From positions 372,001 through 436,000 of the forward strand of contig NZ_QZCG01000002.1 in the NCBI RefSeq assembly GCF_003591515.1: DNA of 64,000 nt, in the 5' to 3' direction. The position numbers and the translations under genes were made by a program. Under the pieces are notes generated by a model. It was not told the DNA's origin, did not search any database, and saw only the letters and a program-made list of their open reading frames with translations. Shown piece after piece: positions 20,331 to 29,979 of the stretch (position 1 is its first letter; the number at the start of each line of letters is the position of its first letter). Source of the DNA: Paracoccus onubensis (GTDB lineage Bacteria; Pseudomonadota; Alphaproteobacteria; Rhodobacterales; Rhodobacteraceae).

Positions 20331-21431
20331 TTACCGGCTGTGGCTGATCCGCCCTCCGCAAACCGGCGCTGGAACTCCGGTCGTCATGGGGCCGGAGGTC
20401 GGAAGCCCTTGCAAGACGCGGGCCGCCAGCCAGCCGAAGGCCTGTGCTTCAAGCATATCGCCGTCCAGACCCGCCGATTCGACGGGCTGCACCCTGGTTG
20501 GCAGCTCTGCGCGCAATGCTTCCATGATCGCGATGTTATGACGCCCGCCGCCACAGACCAGAAGAACCGCCGGAGCCGAGGGCAGCCAGCGCAGCCCCAC
20601 CGCGACCGAACCCGCCAATGCCGCGACCAGCGTGGCCGCCGCATCGGCATCGGTCAAATGGGAAACCGCCTGGGAAAGCCCTGAAAACTGATCCCGATCC
20701 AGAGATTTCGGCGGCGGGCGCTCGAAATACGGATGGCGCAGGAATTCTGTCAGAATGGCATGGTCAATCTGTCCCGAACTGGCCAGCCTGCCGCCTTCGT
20801 CCCGTTCCCGGTGCAGGCGACTGCGCATCAGGTCGTTGATCGGCGCGTTGGCAGGGCCGGTATCGAAGGCGATGCAGGCGCCCGGGGCCTCGGGCGCGGA
20901 GGCAGAGGGATCGGTCCAGGTAATATTCCCGACCCCGCCGAGATTCAGGAAGGCTACGGGTTCTGCGGGCAAATACCCCTGCGCGATGGCCCATTCCGCG
21001 CAGGCCCAGTGAAAAAACGGTGCAAGCGGAGCGCCTTCGCCACCCTGCCGGACATCCTCGCTGCGAAAATCCCACACGACGGGGCGGTCCGTCAGACGGG
21101 CAAGCGCCGCGCCGTCCCCGGCCTGATGGGTGCCACGGCCCTGCGGGTCATGCGCCAAAGTCTGGCCGTGATAGCCGATCAGTTCCGCCTCGGGAAAATC
21201 CGCCGCCAGTGCCGCATGGCTGACGACCGAGATCTCCGCTGCGTCCTCCACCCCCGCATCGCCGTGCCAGTGGCCAAGCGCCGCATGCAGCACGGCGGCC
21301 TCGTTATCCGAATAGGCGCGATAACCGCTGCGGCCAAATCCGCCGATACGGATGCCGTCCGTCTCGATCATCGCCGCATCGACTCCGTCCAGCGAGGTTC
21401 CCGACATCATTCCCAGAACGCGGATCATCAT
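20331..21431 (-). CDS. anmK: Anhydro-N-acetylmuramic acid kinase
   Basis: 366 residues from the ATG at 21431 (AAAGGAAAAGCC upstream); the next codon is also ATG, and the longer ORF is unlikely. Signature [15 protein letters not shown] at the start, nucleotide-binding [10 protein letters not shown] in the middle and VCGGGRHN later. Phosphorylates and opens 1,6-anhydroMurNAc from recycled peptidoglycan to give MurNAc-6-phosphate. Divergent from tyrS across about 56 bases; no murQ is adjacent. Confidence 0.95.
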   Translation of the reverse strand: MMIRVLGMMSGTSLDGVDAAMIETDGIRIGGFGRSGYRAYSDNEAAVLHAALGHWHGDAGVEDAAEISVVSHAALAADFPEAELIGYHGQTLAHDPQGRGTHQAGDGAALARLTDRPVVWDFRSEDVRQGGEGAPLAPFFHWACAEWAIAQGYLPAEPVAFLNLGGVGNITWTDPSASAPEAPGACIAFDTGPANAPINDLMRSRLHRERDEGGRLASSGQIDHAILTEFLRHPYFERPPPKSLDRDQFSGLSQAVSHLTDADAAATLVAALAGSVAVGLRWLPSAPAVLLVCGGGRHNIAIMEALRAELPTRVQPVESAGLDGDMLEAQAFGWLAARVLQGLPTSGPMTTGVPAPVCGGRISHSR

Positions 21432-21487
21432 GGCTTTTCCTTTGCTCTCGCAGCCGGTATATCCGCAGCGCAGCAAAGGAAACACCC

Positions 21488-22732
21488 ATGACCTACCAGC
21501 CCAAATCCGATTTTCTGCAGATCATGTCCGAACGCGGCTATCTGGCCGATTGCACCGATTACGAAGGTCTGGACAAGGCGCTGCTGGCCGGTCCGGTAAC
21601 GGCCTATATCGGCTATGATGCGACGGCGGCCAGCCTGCATGTCGGGCATCTGCTGAATATCATGATGCTGCGCTGGCTCCAGAAAACCGGTAACCAGCCG
21701 ATCACGCTGATGGGCGGCGGGACGACCAAGGTGGGCGATCCGTCTTTCCGCGCGGATGAACGGCCATTGCTGGATGATGCCGCGATTCAAGGCAATATCG
21801 ACGGGATGCAGCAGGTGTTCGCGCGCTATCTTGTTTACGGCGACGGACAGGCACTGATGCTGAACAACGCCGAATGGCTGGACGGGTTGAACTATCTGGA
21901 GTTCCTGCGCGATATCGGCCGGCATTTCAGCGTCAACCGGATGCTATCATTCGAGTCGGTCAAGTCGCGGCTGGACCGCGAGCAGTCGCTATCCTTCCTT
22001 GAATTCAACTACATGATCCTGCAAGCCTATGATTTCCTTGAGTTGAATCGCCGCTATGGCTGCCAGCTTCAGATGGGTGGCTCGGATCAATGGGGAAATA
22101 TCGTCAACGGGATCGATCTGACCCGGCGTGTGGATGACAAGGTGATCTGGGGGCTGACCTCGCCCCTGCTGACGACCAGCGACGGGCGCAAGATGGGCAA
22201 GTCGCAGGGCGGTGCCGTCTGGCTGAATGGCGGGATGCTGTCGCCCTATGAATTCTGGCAATTCTGGCGCAATACGACCGATGCCGATGTGGGACGGTTT
22301 CTGAAGCTTTATACCGAATTGCCGGTCGAGGAATGCAATCGTCTCGCAGGCTTGCAAGGCTCGGAGATCAACGAGGCGAAGATCCGTCTGGCCAATGAGG
22401 TCACGACGCTTCTGCATGGCGCCGATGCGGCGGCGAGCGCCGAAGCAACCGCGCGGGAAGTCTTTGAACAGGGCGGCACGGGCGGCGATCTGGAGGTTGC
22501 TCTGTTGCCTGCGGATGCGCTTGATGATGGGCTGAGTGTGGTTCAGATGCTGGTCAAGACCGGTATCACGACAAGCGGCAAGGAAGCCAAGCGGCTGATC
22601 GCCGAAGGCGGGCTGCGTCTGAACAACGATTCCGTCAGTGATCCTTTGCTGCCTGTCGATGCGGAAATGATCGGTGATGGTCTGAAGGTTTCTGTCGGCC
22701 GAAAAAAGCACCGGATGGTGCGGATCGGCTAG
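21488..22732 (+). CDS. tyrS: Tyrosyl-tRNA synthetase
   Basis: 414 residues, class I synthetase, bacterial TyrS type. HIGH-like motif HVGH in [19 protein letters not shown]-like [10 protein letters not shown], and a C-terminal S4 RNA-binding domain ([28 protein letters not shown]). ATG preceded by AAAGGAAAC. Followed by a 9-bp hairpin at 22744. Confidence 0.97.
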   Translation: MTYQPKSDFLQIMSERGYLADCTDYEGLDKALLAGPVTAYIGYDATAASLHVGHLLNIMMLRWLQKTGNQPITLMGGGTTKVGDPSFRADERPLLDDAAIQGNIDGMQQVFARYLVYGDGQALMLNNAEWLDGLNYLEFLRDIGRHFSVNRMLSFESVKSRLDREQSLSFLEFNYMILQAYDFLELNRRYGCQLQMGGSDQWGNIVNGIDLTRRVDDKVIWGLTSPLLTTSDGRKMGKSQGGAVWLNGGMLSPYEFWQFWRNTTDADVGRFLKLYTELPVEECNRLAGLQGSEINEAKIRLANEVTTLLHGADAAASAEATAREVFEQGGTGGDLEVALLPADALDDGLSVVQMLVKTGITTSGKEAKRLIAEGGLRLNNDSVSDPLLPVDAEMIGDGLKVSVGRKKHRMVRIG

Positions 22733-22743
22733 GGCGGTTATTG

Positions 22744-22766
22744 CATGGCTGCCTTGCGCAGCCATG
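22744..22766 (+). terminator. Hairpin after tyrS, possible terminator
   Basis: Perfect inverted repeat CATGGCTGC / GCAGCCATG with a five-base loop, starting 11 bases after the tyrS stop. No run of T follows, so it may be a weak or Rho-aided terminator, or an RNA-stabilising hairpin. Confidence 0.4.
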
Positions 22767-22856
22767 TGACGCCACGTCGCGGCACTGGAATTCGGGCGTC
22801 GACGGTCATATCTGCACGGATGCGGGGGGAAACCACTCGAATATGGCAGATCAGAT

Positions 22857-23018
22857 ATGAGCCAAGATACACAACCGCAAAGCATCGCCAGCCGTCAGAA
22901 CGGAAAAGAAGCCGATAACGCTCTGGAGCAGATGTTCGGCTATTTTTCGCGAGAGGAGCAGCCGCGCCGGATCGTTACGGAATTCGACGCTTATCGGGCT
23001 GCGGTCCGCGCCGCCTGA
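22857..23018 (+). CDS. Small hypothetical protein, 53 residues
   Basis: Reads MSQDTQPQSIASRQ... with a conserved-looking C-terminal half (ALEQMFGYFSREEQPRR, FDAYRAAVRAA). Hydrophilic, no membrane segment or cysteines, and no strong ribosome site. Codon choice resembles neighbouring genes. It ends nine bases from the convergent DUF1203 gene. No function can be assigned. Confidence 0.5.
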   Translation: MSQDTQPQSIASRQNGKEADNALEQMFGYFSREEQPRRIVTEFDAYRAAVRAA

Positions 23019-23026
23019 TTATCGTC

Positions 23027-23494
23027 TTATCCGCGCTCGACCCGGCAGTGGAAACAATTATTGCTGGCGGAGCGGATATGGATGAATGCGATCTCGTCCC
23101 GCGTGAACAATTCGCGGCACCGGGCCTCGATTTCTCCGGTCGGGACGACTCCGCCGGTTCCATAGACGATACGTTCGTCGGAGGAATAGCCGCGGACGAT
23201 ATATTGCTTTGATCGCAGAAAGCCCGCGGGGAAATCCGGCCCTCCCGCCGCGCATTCCGCGGCGCAAAGGAAGATCGGGCCGGATTCGGTATAGGGGTTC
23301 AGCCCCTCGAATGGCCTATGCGCGACGATCAGATAAGGTTCGCCTTCGGGCACCTGCTCCATGCAGTGACGGCAGGGCGTGCCATTGCCGGGTGAGGCTG
23401 CGACATGTTCGGGTGCCAGACCATAGACGTCAGCCGCGCCGTTGCGCCATGCCTGTGCTAACGCGGTCGGGATCGGACGGAAACGGATTTGCAT
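23027..23494 (-). CDS. DUF1203 family protein
   Basis: 155 residues. The family pattern is seen in CRHCMEQVPEGEPYLIVAHRPF and GPIFLCAAEC, with a late FIHIRSASNNCFHCRVER end. Several cysteines in CxxC spacing suggest a metal site, but no biochemical role is known to me. Alone on the minus strand between the 53-residue ORF and proA. Confidence 0.85.
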   Translation of the reverse strand: MQIRFRPIPTALAQAWRNGAADVYGLAPEHVAASPGNGTPCRHCMEQVPEGEPYLIVAHRPFEGLNPYTESGPIFLCAAECAAGGPDFPAGFLRSKQYIVRGYSSDERIVYGTGGVVPTGEIEARCRELFTRDEIAFIHIRSASNNCFHCRVERG

Positions 23495-23594
23495 TTCGGG
23501 ACTCCTGTTTTGCGACAGACCTGTTTATGTAGGGCAGGCGAAATGCAGGGGCGCAGAAATCGGGCGTCTCATTCGGCAAACTGGGTGACATGCG

Positions 23595-24860
23595 ATGAAG
23601 GACATGGTCGAAGCAGAGGCGTTGATCGCGAAAATGGGCGAAGCCGCGCGCGCGGCCGCGACGGAATTGGCGCAAGCCCCGGCCGAACGGAAACATGCCG
23701 CATTGATCGGCGCAGCCTATGAAATTCGCAAACGTGCGCCCGAAATTCTTGCGGCGAATGCGCGCGACCTGGAATATGGTCGCGAAAAGGGCCTGTCCGA
23801 CGCGATGATCGACCGGCTTCGGCTGGATGACGACCGGTTGCGCGGGATCGAGGACGGCTTGCGTGCCGTGGCCGAGCAGCCGGATCCGATCGGTGCGGTC
23901 ATCGATGAATGGGACCGTCCGACCGGGTTGCATATCCAGCGCGTCCGCACACCGATCGGCGTGCTGGGCGTGATCTATGAAAGCCGTCCGAATGTGACGG
24001 CGGATGCTGGCGCGCTTGCCTTGAAATCCGGGAATGCGGTGATCCTGCGCGGCGGCTCGGAAAGCCTGCATTCGTCAGAAGCGATCCACGCCTGTCTGGT
24101 TGAAGGATTGCGTCAGGCGAAATTGCCCGAGGCCGCCATTCAGCTTGTTCCCACCCGTGACCGTGCGGCGGTCAGTGCGATGCTGACCGCGCAGGGCCTG
24201 ATCGATGTCATCATTCCACGTGGCGGCAAGGGATTGGTCGGGCTTGTACAGCGAGAGGCGCGGGTGCCGGTCTTCGCGCATCTTGAAGGGATCTGTCATG
24301 TCTATGTGGATCGCGATGCGGATCCCGACATGGCCCGCAAGGTGGTGCTGAACGCCAAGACGCGGCGCACGGGCATTTGCGGTGCGGCCGAATGTCTGCT
24401 GATTGACTGGCAATTCTATACGAAACACGGCGCGGCGGTCATCGAGGATCTGATCGCCGCGGGTGTCGAGGTCCGGGCGGAAGGCGAGTTGTCGAAGATA
24501 TCGGGAACCGTTCGCGCGCAGCCTGATGATTTCGGGCGGGAATTTCTGGACATGATCATCGCGACCCGGCTTGTGGACGGCGTTGACGAAGCGATTGCGC
24601 ATATCCGGGAATATGGAAGCCAGCATACCGAATCGATCCTGACCGACAATGACGCGACGGCCGAGGCGTTCTTTGCCGGGTTGGACAGCGCGATCCTCAT
24701 GCGGAACGCCTCGACGCAATTTGCCGATGGCGGCGAATTCGGCATGGGGGCGGAAATCGGTATCGCAACAGGAAAACTGCATGCCCGCGGCCCGGTCGGA
24801 GCCGAGCAACTGACCAGCTTCAAATATCTGGTTACGGGGCAGGGAACGATCAGAGGCTAG
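23595..24860 (+). CDS. proA: Glutamate-5-semialdehyde dehydrogenase (gamma-glutamyl phosphate reductase)
   Basis: 421 residues, standard ProA length. Aldehyde-dehydrogenase-superfamily features: [30 protein letters not shown], and the catalytic cysteine in [14 protein letters not shown]. Reduces gamma-glutamyl phosphate to the semialdehyde for proline synthesis using NADPH. proB, often next to it, is not within the window on this side. Ends in a classical terminator. Confidence 0.96.
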   Translation: MKDMVEAEALIAKMGEAARAAATELAQAPAERKHAALIGAAYEIRKRAPEILAANARDLEYGREKGLSDAMIDRLRLDDDRLRGIEDGLRAVAEQPDPIGAVIDEWDRPTGLHIQRVRTPIGVLGVIYESRPNVTADAGALALKSGNAVILRGGSESLHSSEAIHACLVEGLRQAKLPEAAIQLVPTRDRAAVSAMLTAQGLIDVIIPRGGKGLVGLVQREARVPVFAHLEGICHVYVDRDADPDMARKVVLNAKTRRTGICGAAECLLIDWQFYTKHGAAVIEDLIAAGVEVRAEGELSKISGTVRAQPDDFGREFLDMIIATRLVDGVDEAIAHIREYGSQHTESILTDNDATAEAFFAGLDSAILMRNASTQFADGGEFGMGAEIGIATGKLHARGPVGAEQLTSFKYLVTGQGTIRG

Positions 24861-24876
24861 GCCGGATCTCCGGCGG

Positions 24877-24908
24877 GACCGCCCCTTTGTCAGCCGGGGC
24901 GGTCTTTT
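24877..24908 (+). terminator. Rho-independent terminator after proA
   Basis: Stem GACCGCCCC / GGGGCGGTC with an 11-base loop followed by TTTT, starting 17 bases after the proA stop and lying just before the convergent chpT end. Confidence 0.8.
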
Positions 24909-24914
24909 CGAATT

Positions 24915-25553
24915 TCAGAACGCGATTCCGGCGCCGCGCCCGGTCAGTTCCCAGCTTAATGCGCGGCCACAATCCGCCGCCGCTTCCGCAAGCAGGAGAA
25001 ACTGAACCTCTGACGGCGAAGGGCTAGGGTTGCGCTGCGGCGGGGTTTCGGTTTGATCCAGCCAGGCCCACAGGGCGGTATCGGCCCGGGTTTCTTCGGC
25101 ATCCGCCGTCAGTTTCCAGCCGGTTTCGGAATGCCGAACCGTGACGTTTCCGCCTTTGGACAGGGCATGTTCAAGGCACATCGTGGCAAGCAAGACCATC
25201 CGGATGTGATCGTGCGGAAATGTGCCGTAGGCAATCAGATCAACCTTGATCCGTCGATGTGCCATCATGCCGGATAGCAGTTTCTTCAGCTGCGCCGTGG
25301 TGATCGACTGATCCGACGAGGCATGACCGAAAGCGATTCTGAATGACTGCAACCGGTTTTGCGCGGCGCTGACCGAATCTGCAATAAGGCGCATTTCGGG
25401 TGTCTGGGTCAGGCCAGGGAAATCGTCCGAAAGTTCAAGCAGTTCTATGCCATTGCCGATCGCCCCGATCGGAGAAACAAGATCATGGCACAGCCGGGAA
25501 CCAACCAGTGTCGCCAACTGGCGGGGATCGATACGCATTGTATGGGCACTCAT
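24915..25553 (-). CDS. chpT: Histidine phosphotransferase ChpT
   Basis: 212 residues. N-terminal helical-hairpin motif LVGSRLCHDLVSPIGAIGNGIELL places the phospho-accepting histidine at about residue 24, followed by a degenerate HATPase-like C-terminal domain. In alphaproteobacteria ChpT passes phosphate from CckA to CtrA and CpdR, controlling cell cycle or, in Rhodobacterales, flagella and gene transfer agents. Divergent from a DUF3553 gene by 39 bases. ctrA and cckA are not in the window. Confidence 0.85.
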   Translation of the reverse strand: MSAHTMRIDPRQLATLVGSRLCHDLVSPIGAIGNGIELLELSDDFPGLTQTPEMRLIADSVSAAQNRLQSFRIAFGHASSDQSITTAQLKKLLSGMMAHRRIKVDLIAYGTFPHDHIRMVLLATMCLEHALSKGGNVTVRHSETGWKLTADAEETRADTALWAWLDQTETPPQRNPSPSPSEVQFLLLAEAAADCGRALSWELTGRGAGIAF

Positions 25554-25592
25554 CAGAATGTACCTTCCGAAACTGACATTAAAGGATTAATC

Positions 25593-25772
25593 ATGAATGA
25601 ACTTCTCGAACCCGGAATGATCGTCCGGCATCCCGGTGCTCCGGAATGGGGAGAAGGACAGGTGCAATCGCGTATCGGCGACCGGATTACCGTGAATTTT
25701 ATCAACGCCGGAAAGCAGGTTATCGACGGTAAAAGGGTTACTCTGGAGATCCTGCGGTGGAATCAATCGTGA
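25593..25772 (+). CDS. DUF3553 small protein
   Basis: 59 residues from the ATG at 25593 (AAAGGATT upstream). Compact beta-rich sequence (GMIVRHPGAPEWGEGQVQSR, ITVNFINAGKQVIDGKRVTLEIL) typical of DUF3553. A UvrD/CarD-like tudor fold is plausible from the strand pattern, but function is unknown. Divergent from chpT with a 39-base shared promoter region. Confidence 0.8.
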   Translation: MNELLEPGMIVRHPGAPEWGEGQVQSRIGDRITVNFINAGKQVIDGKRVTLEILRWNQS

Positions 25773-25924
25773 CATTGTGACCAATAATTACTCTTCTTTG
25801 GGTTGTTTTGCGCGCGCATGCAGCATCTTTCGCGTGTAGCAGGAACTTGCAGTTGGTTGCAATACGACATTTGCACATTTAGACAGGCAGTCCTGAGCGC
25901 ATTTCGGCAATACCGGCAGGTCCG

Positions 25925-26707
25925 ATGAAATCCGACCCTTCTTATTTCGATATCTGTATTGCCACGAGTGAGCGTGATCTGCGCGCCGCGCAAAGGCTGC
26001 GCTATCGGGTTTTCGTCGAAGAGCTTGGTGGCGACGGCCCTCTGGTTGATCATGAGAATCGGCTTGAGCGGGACGAGTTCGATCCCGTTGTCGATCATCT
26101 TTGCCTGATCGATAAACGGCGCAGCGCGGATGCCCTGGATCATGTCGTGGGGGCTTATCGGCTTTTGCCGGGGCTTCGGGCCGAGGAATTCGGGCGTTTC
26201 TATTGCGATAGTGAATATGATCTGACCAGATTGCGTGCCTCGGGACGCTCGCTTCTCGAGCTTGGCCGGTCATGCGTGGACCGGGATTATCGGGGCGGCT
26301 CGGGGATGTTTCTGCTGTGGAACGCCCTGGCCGATTATGTTCTTGATCTGGGGATAGAACTGCTGTTCGGCGTCGCCAGTTTCCATGGCACCGATCCCCG
26401 GATACTGGCTCCGTCGCTCAGTTGGCTTTACCATCATCACCTTGCTGACGGGACATTGCGCCCCACGGCCCGGTCGGAAGGTTATCAGCAGATGAATCTG
26501 ATCCCTCCGGACCAGCTTGACCGGCGCGAGGTGATGATCGGCATGCCCGCGCTTATCAAGGCCTATCTTCGGCTTGGTGGCCGGGTCGGGGATGGCGCTT
26601 ATATCGACCGGGATTTCAATACGACCGATGTTTTCCTTCTGATGGACACGGCGGCCATGTCCGAAAAGCACAAGAAATTTTACGAAAGCCGCTGGCAAGG
26701 GCAATGA
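25925..26707 (+). CDS. olsB: L-ornithine N-alpha-acyltransferase OlsB
   Basis: 260 residues of the GNAT-like hemolysin/OlsB family: RLRYRVFVEELGGDG near the N-terminus, LLELGRSCVDRDYRGG in the middle, and FGVASFHGTDP. Transfers a 3-hydroxyacyl chain from ACP to ornithine, giving lyso-ornithine lipid. Overlaps olsA by four bases, which carries out the second step, so both genes together confirm the pathway. Confidence 0.93.
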   Translation: MKSDPSYFDICIATSERDLRAAQRLRYRVFVEELGGDGPLVDHENRLERDEFDPVVDHLCLIDKRRSADALDHVVGAYRLLPGLRAEEFGRFYCDSEYDLTRLRASGRSLLELGRSCVDRDYRGGSGMFLLWNALADYVLDLGIELLFGVASFHGTDPRILAPSLSWLYHHHLADGTLRPTARSEGYQQMNLIPPDQLDRREVMIGMPALIKAYLRLGGRVGDGAYIDRDFNTTDVFLLMDTAAMSEKHKKFYESRWQGQ

Positions 26708-27585
26708 GCGGAACACGCGAGCGCATCGAAGCCATCCCGGGTGAGATGACATGGCGAAGCGACGACGTTCCTGCATTGGCGCGGCCGGCGGGGTTTTCCG
26801 GCTGGTGGCGGGTTATCCGCCGCGGGATACCTGCGATTCTGGTGCTTCTGATCGGTGTGATCCTGATCCTGCCGATGCGCGGAATCGAAAAGCTTCTTCA
26901 TGGTCCCCGCCGTCCGTGGACCGGGCCTCATGTGCAGATCGTCTGCCGTCTGGTGCTGATCTGCATCGGGCTTGGCTGGCGGCGCCAGGGGCAGCCCATG
27001 CGCGGTCCCGGCGCCATCGTGGCGAACCATTCAAGCTGGCTGGATATCCTGACGATGAATGCGGCGCTGCCGATCTTCTTCGTTTCCAAGGCCGAGGTGC
27101 GGGGCTGGCCCGGGATCAATATCCTGACTGCCGTCACCAATACCCATTTCGTGGTTCGCGATCCGAAATTCGCCCGGCAGCAGGCAAGGGAATTCGCCGC
27201 GCGCGTGCGGGCGGGCCATCGGTTGCTGTTCTTCCCCGAGGGAACCTCGACCGATGGGCGGCGGGTCCTGCCGTTCAAACCGACGCTGTTTCAGGGCTTT
27301 CTGGATCCCGAACTGCCCGAAGCCCTGGCGATTCAACCGATGAGCGTTGCCTATCACGCGCCCAGCGGGTGCGACCCGCGATTCTACGGCTGGTGGGGCG
27401 ATATGGGGCTGGGGGATCATCTGCTGGCGGTGCTGTCCGCGCCGCATCAGGGGCGGGTCGAGGTGGTTCTGCTTCCGCCCGTTCCGGTTGCCGGAGAAAC
27501 CCGAAAGACATTGGCCTTGAAGACATGCGAATCCGTGCGGGAAGGGCTTGATGCCGCGCTTGGAGAAGCGGATAATCAAGATTGA
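26704..27585 (+). CDS. olsA: Lyso-ornithine lipid O-acyltransferase OlsA
   Basis: 293 residues, PlsC family. A membrane segment at about 40-60 is followed by the acyltransferase motifs NHSSWLD (catalytic His and Asp) and FPEGTSTDG. Adds the second acyl chain to lyso-ornithine lipid at the inner membrane, yielding a phosphate-free lipid used under phosphate limitation in many alphaproteobacteria. No Pho box was recognised upstream of olsB. Confidence 0.93.
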   Translation: MSGTRERIEAIPGEMTWRSDDVPALARPAGFSGWWRVIRRGIPAILVLLIGVILILPMRGIEKLLHGPRRPWTGPHVQIVCRLVLICIGLGWRRQGQPMRGPGAIVANHSSWLDILTMNAALPIFFVSKAEVRGWPGINILTAVTNTHFVVRDPKFARQQAREFAARVRAGHRLLFFPEGTSTDGRRVLPFKPTLFQGFLDPELPEALAIQPMSVAYHAPSGCDPRFYGWWGDMGLGDHLLAVLSAPHQGRVEVVLLPPVPVAGETRKTLALKTCESVREGLDAALGEADNQD

Positions 27586-27598
27586 ATTCGCCCCCATA

Positions 27599-27614
27599 AT
27601 ACCATATATTGTAT
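27599..27614. promoter_or_regulatory. Putative NrdR box upstream of the ribonucleotide reductase
   Basis: ATACCATATATTGTAT agrees with the NrdR box consensus as I recall it (acaCwAtATaTwGtgt) at about 13 of 16 positions and is AT-rich in a GC-rich context. It lies 32 bases before the reductase start. Only one box is evident, while NrdR often uses two. Confidence 0.55.
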
Positions 27615-27645
27615 CCCCCTCCGCCATTGCCGCCAAGGAAGCCAG

Positions 27646-29910
27646 ATGACTCGCTTTGCCGCCCCAATTGCCGAACAGATCTGGGACATGAAATACCGGA
27701 TGAAGGATGCCGCCGGGCAACCTGTTGATGCAACGGTCGAGGATAGCTGGCGGCGCGTCGCCCGTGATCTTGCGCAGGTCGAGAAAGAGCCGGAGATCTG
27801 GGAAGATCGTTTCTATGCCGCGCTCGAGGATTTCAAATTCCTGCCCGCGGGCAGGATTCTGGCCGGAGCGGGAACGGGCAGGACGGTCACTCTGTTCAAT
27901 TGCTTTGTCATGGGGACGATCCCCGACAATATGGGCGGCATCTTCGACATGCTGAAAGAAGCCGCTCTGACCATGCAGCAGGGTGGCGGGATCGGCTATG
28001 ATTTCAGCACCATCCGCCCCAAGGGAGCCGAGGTGAAGGGCGTGGCGGCGGATGCCTCGGGGCCGCTTTCCTTCATGGATGTCTGGGATGCGATGTGCCG
28101 CACGATCATGTCGGCGGGCAGCCGGCGCGGTGCAATGATGGCCACGATGCGCTGCGATCACCCGGATATCGAGCAATTCATCGAAGCCAAGCAGGACAGT
28201 GCCCGGTTGCGCATGTTCAACCTGTCGGTGCTGGTTACGGATGCGTTCATGGAGGCCGTGAAGGTCGACGGCACATGGGATCTGAAATTCGGCGACAAGG
28301 TCTATCGGACCTTGCAGGCGCGCGATCTGTGGAACCGGATCATGCGCGCGACCTATGATTACGCCGAGCCCGGCGTGATCTTCATCGACCGGATCAATCA
28401 GGCGAATAATCTGCATTACGCCGAGACGATCTCGGCGACCAATCCCTGCGGCGAGCAGCCATTGCCGCCCTATGGCGCCTGCCTGCTGGGCTCGATCAAC
28501 CTGGCCCGGCTGGTGACGGAACCGTTCTCGGATGCCGCAAGGCTGGATGAGGCGGCGCTTGACGAACTGGTGCGGACTGCCGTGCGGATGATGGATAACG
28601 TGGTGGATGCCTCGAAATTCCCGCTGGATCAGCAGGCCGCCGAAGCACAGGCCAAACGTCGGATCGGGCTTGGAGTCACCGGGCTGGCGGACGCGTTGCT
28701 GATGCTGGGGCTGCGATACGGGGCAGAGGATGCGGCTGCGCAAACGCGGGTCTGGATGAAGGCAATTGCGCGTTCGGCCTATCTGGCAAGCGCCGATCTG
28801 GCGCGTGAGAAGGGGGCTTTCCCGCTGTTCGATGCGGATGAGTTCCTGAAGTCGGGTTTCATGCAGCGGATGGATGCGGATGTGCGTGACGCCATCGCAG
28901 CGCATGGCATCCGTAACGCGCTTCTGACTTCGATCGCGCCGACCGGGACGATCAGCCTTTATGCGGGCAATGTCAGTTCCGGGATCGAGCCGGTCTTTGC
29001 TTATGCCTATAGCCGCAAGGTGCTGCAAAAGGACGGTTCCCGTACCGAGGAGGAGGTGGTCGATTACGCGGTGCAGATGTGGCGCGATCTGAAGGGCGAT
29101 GCACCCTTGCCGGATCACTTCGTGAATGCGCAGACCCTTGCGCCCCGCGATCACGTCGCCATGCAGGCGGCGGCGCAGGAATGGGTGGACAGCTCGATCT
29201 CCAAGACCATCAACTGCCCCGAAGATATCTCTTTCGAGGATTTCAAGGATGTTTATCTTGCGGCGTGGGATCTGGGCTGCAAGGGCTGTACGACCTATCG
29301 CCCGAATGATGTGACCGGTTCGGTCCTGTCCGTTTCCGAAAAAACCGAGGCCGCGCCCGAAGCCGATCGGGGTGCCGATGTCGTCTATCTGACAGAGCCG
29401 CTTGACCGGCCGGCCGCGTTGGAGGGGTCGACCTACAAGCTGAAATGGCCGGGCAGCGAACATGCGATCTATATCACCGTGAATGACATCGTGCAGGGCG
29501 GACATCGCCGCCCCTTCGAAGTGTTCATCAACTCGAAGAATATGGAGCATTTCGCCTGGACCGTAGCATTGACGCGGATGATCTCGGCAGTGTTCCGTCG
29601 CGGCGGGGACGTGTCTTTCGTGGTCGAGGAACTGAAAGCGGTGTTCGATCCGCGCGGCGGTGCCTGGATGCAGGGCCGTTATGTGCCGTCCATTCTGGCG
29701 GCGATCGGCGGGGTGATCGAGCGGCATATGATCTCGACCGGGTTTCTGGCAGGTGAGGGTATGGGCCTGAAATCCGATCCCCGAGCAGAGGTCGTGGCCG
29801 TCGGGGAACGCCCGAAAGGCCCGGCCTGCCCAAGCTGCGGGCAGTTTGGCATGCAGATGCTTGAGGGATGCATGACCTGCCCGAATTGCGGCCATTCGAA
29901 ATGCGGATAA
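27646..29910 (+). CDS. nrdJ: Class II (adenosylcobalamin-dependent) ribonucleoside-diphosphate reductase
   Basis: 754 residues with AAGGA before the ATG. Active-site cysteines are visible: Cys86 in LFNCFVMG, Cys268 in NPCGEQPLPPYGACLLG, and a C-terminal cysteine-rich tail CPSCGQFGMQMLEGCMTCPNCGHSKCG that would relay electrons. The sequence from LPAGRILAGAG through GGGIGYDFSTIRPKG is typical of the B12-dependent class. Makes deoxynucleotides without oxygen. No B12 riboswitch fits in the 60-base leader; an NrdR box does. Confidence 0.94.
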   Translation: MTRFAAPIAEQIWDMKYRMKDAAGQPVDATVEDSWRRVARDLAQVEKEPEIWEDRFYAALEDFKFLPAGRILAGAGTGRTVTLFNCFVMGTIPDNMGGIFDMLKEAALTMQQGGGIGYDFSTIRPKGAEVKGVAADASGPLSFMDVWDAMCRTIMSAGSRRGAMMATMRCDHPDIEQFIEAKQDSARLRMFNLSVLVTDAFMEAVKVDGTWDLKFGDKVYRTLQARDLWNRIMRATYDYAEPGVIFIDRINQANNLHYAETISATNPCGEQPLPPYGACLLGSINLARLVTEPFSDAARLDEAALDELVRTAVRMMDNVVDASKFPLDQQAAEAQAKRRIGLGVTGLADALLMLGLRYGAEDAAAQTRVWMKAIARSAYLASADLAREKGAFPLFDADEFLKSGFMQRMDADVRDAIAAHGIRNALLTSIAPTGTISLYAGNVSSGIEPVFAYAYSRKVLQKDGSRTEEEVVDYAVQMWRDLKGDAPLPDHFVNAQTLAPRDHVAMQAAAQEWVDSSISKTINCPEDISFEDFKDVYLAAWDLGCKGCTTYRPNDVTGSVLSVSEKTEAAPEADRGADVVYLTEPLDRPAALEGSTYKLKWPGSEHAIYITVNDIVQGGHRRPFEVFINSKNMEHFAWTVALTRMISAVFRRGGDVSFVVEELKAVFDPRGGAWMQGRYVPSILAAIGGVIERHMISTGFLAGEGMGLKSDPRAEVVAVGERPKGPACPSCGQFGMQMLEGCMTCPNCGHSKCG

Positions 29911-29979
29911 GCACAAGAGCATTCCGAACCGACGACGGCCGGGTGCTGACCGGGCGCCACGACGTCTTGGGAGGGAAGG

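Noticed and set aside
25579-25595. Possible CtrA site TTAAAGGATTAA before the DUF3553 gene
   Set aside because: Spacing between the TTAA halves is four bases, not the seven of the CtrA consensus.
27031-29922. 963-codon open frame on the minus strand
   Set aside because: It is antisense to nrdJ and olsA, arises from strongly biased third positions, and its translation is His/Arg/Asp-rich without any domain.
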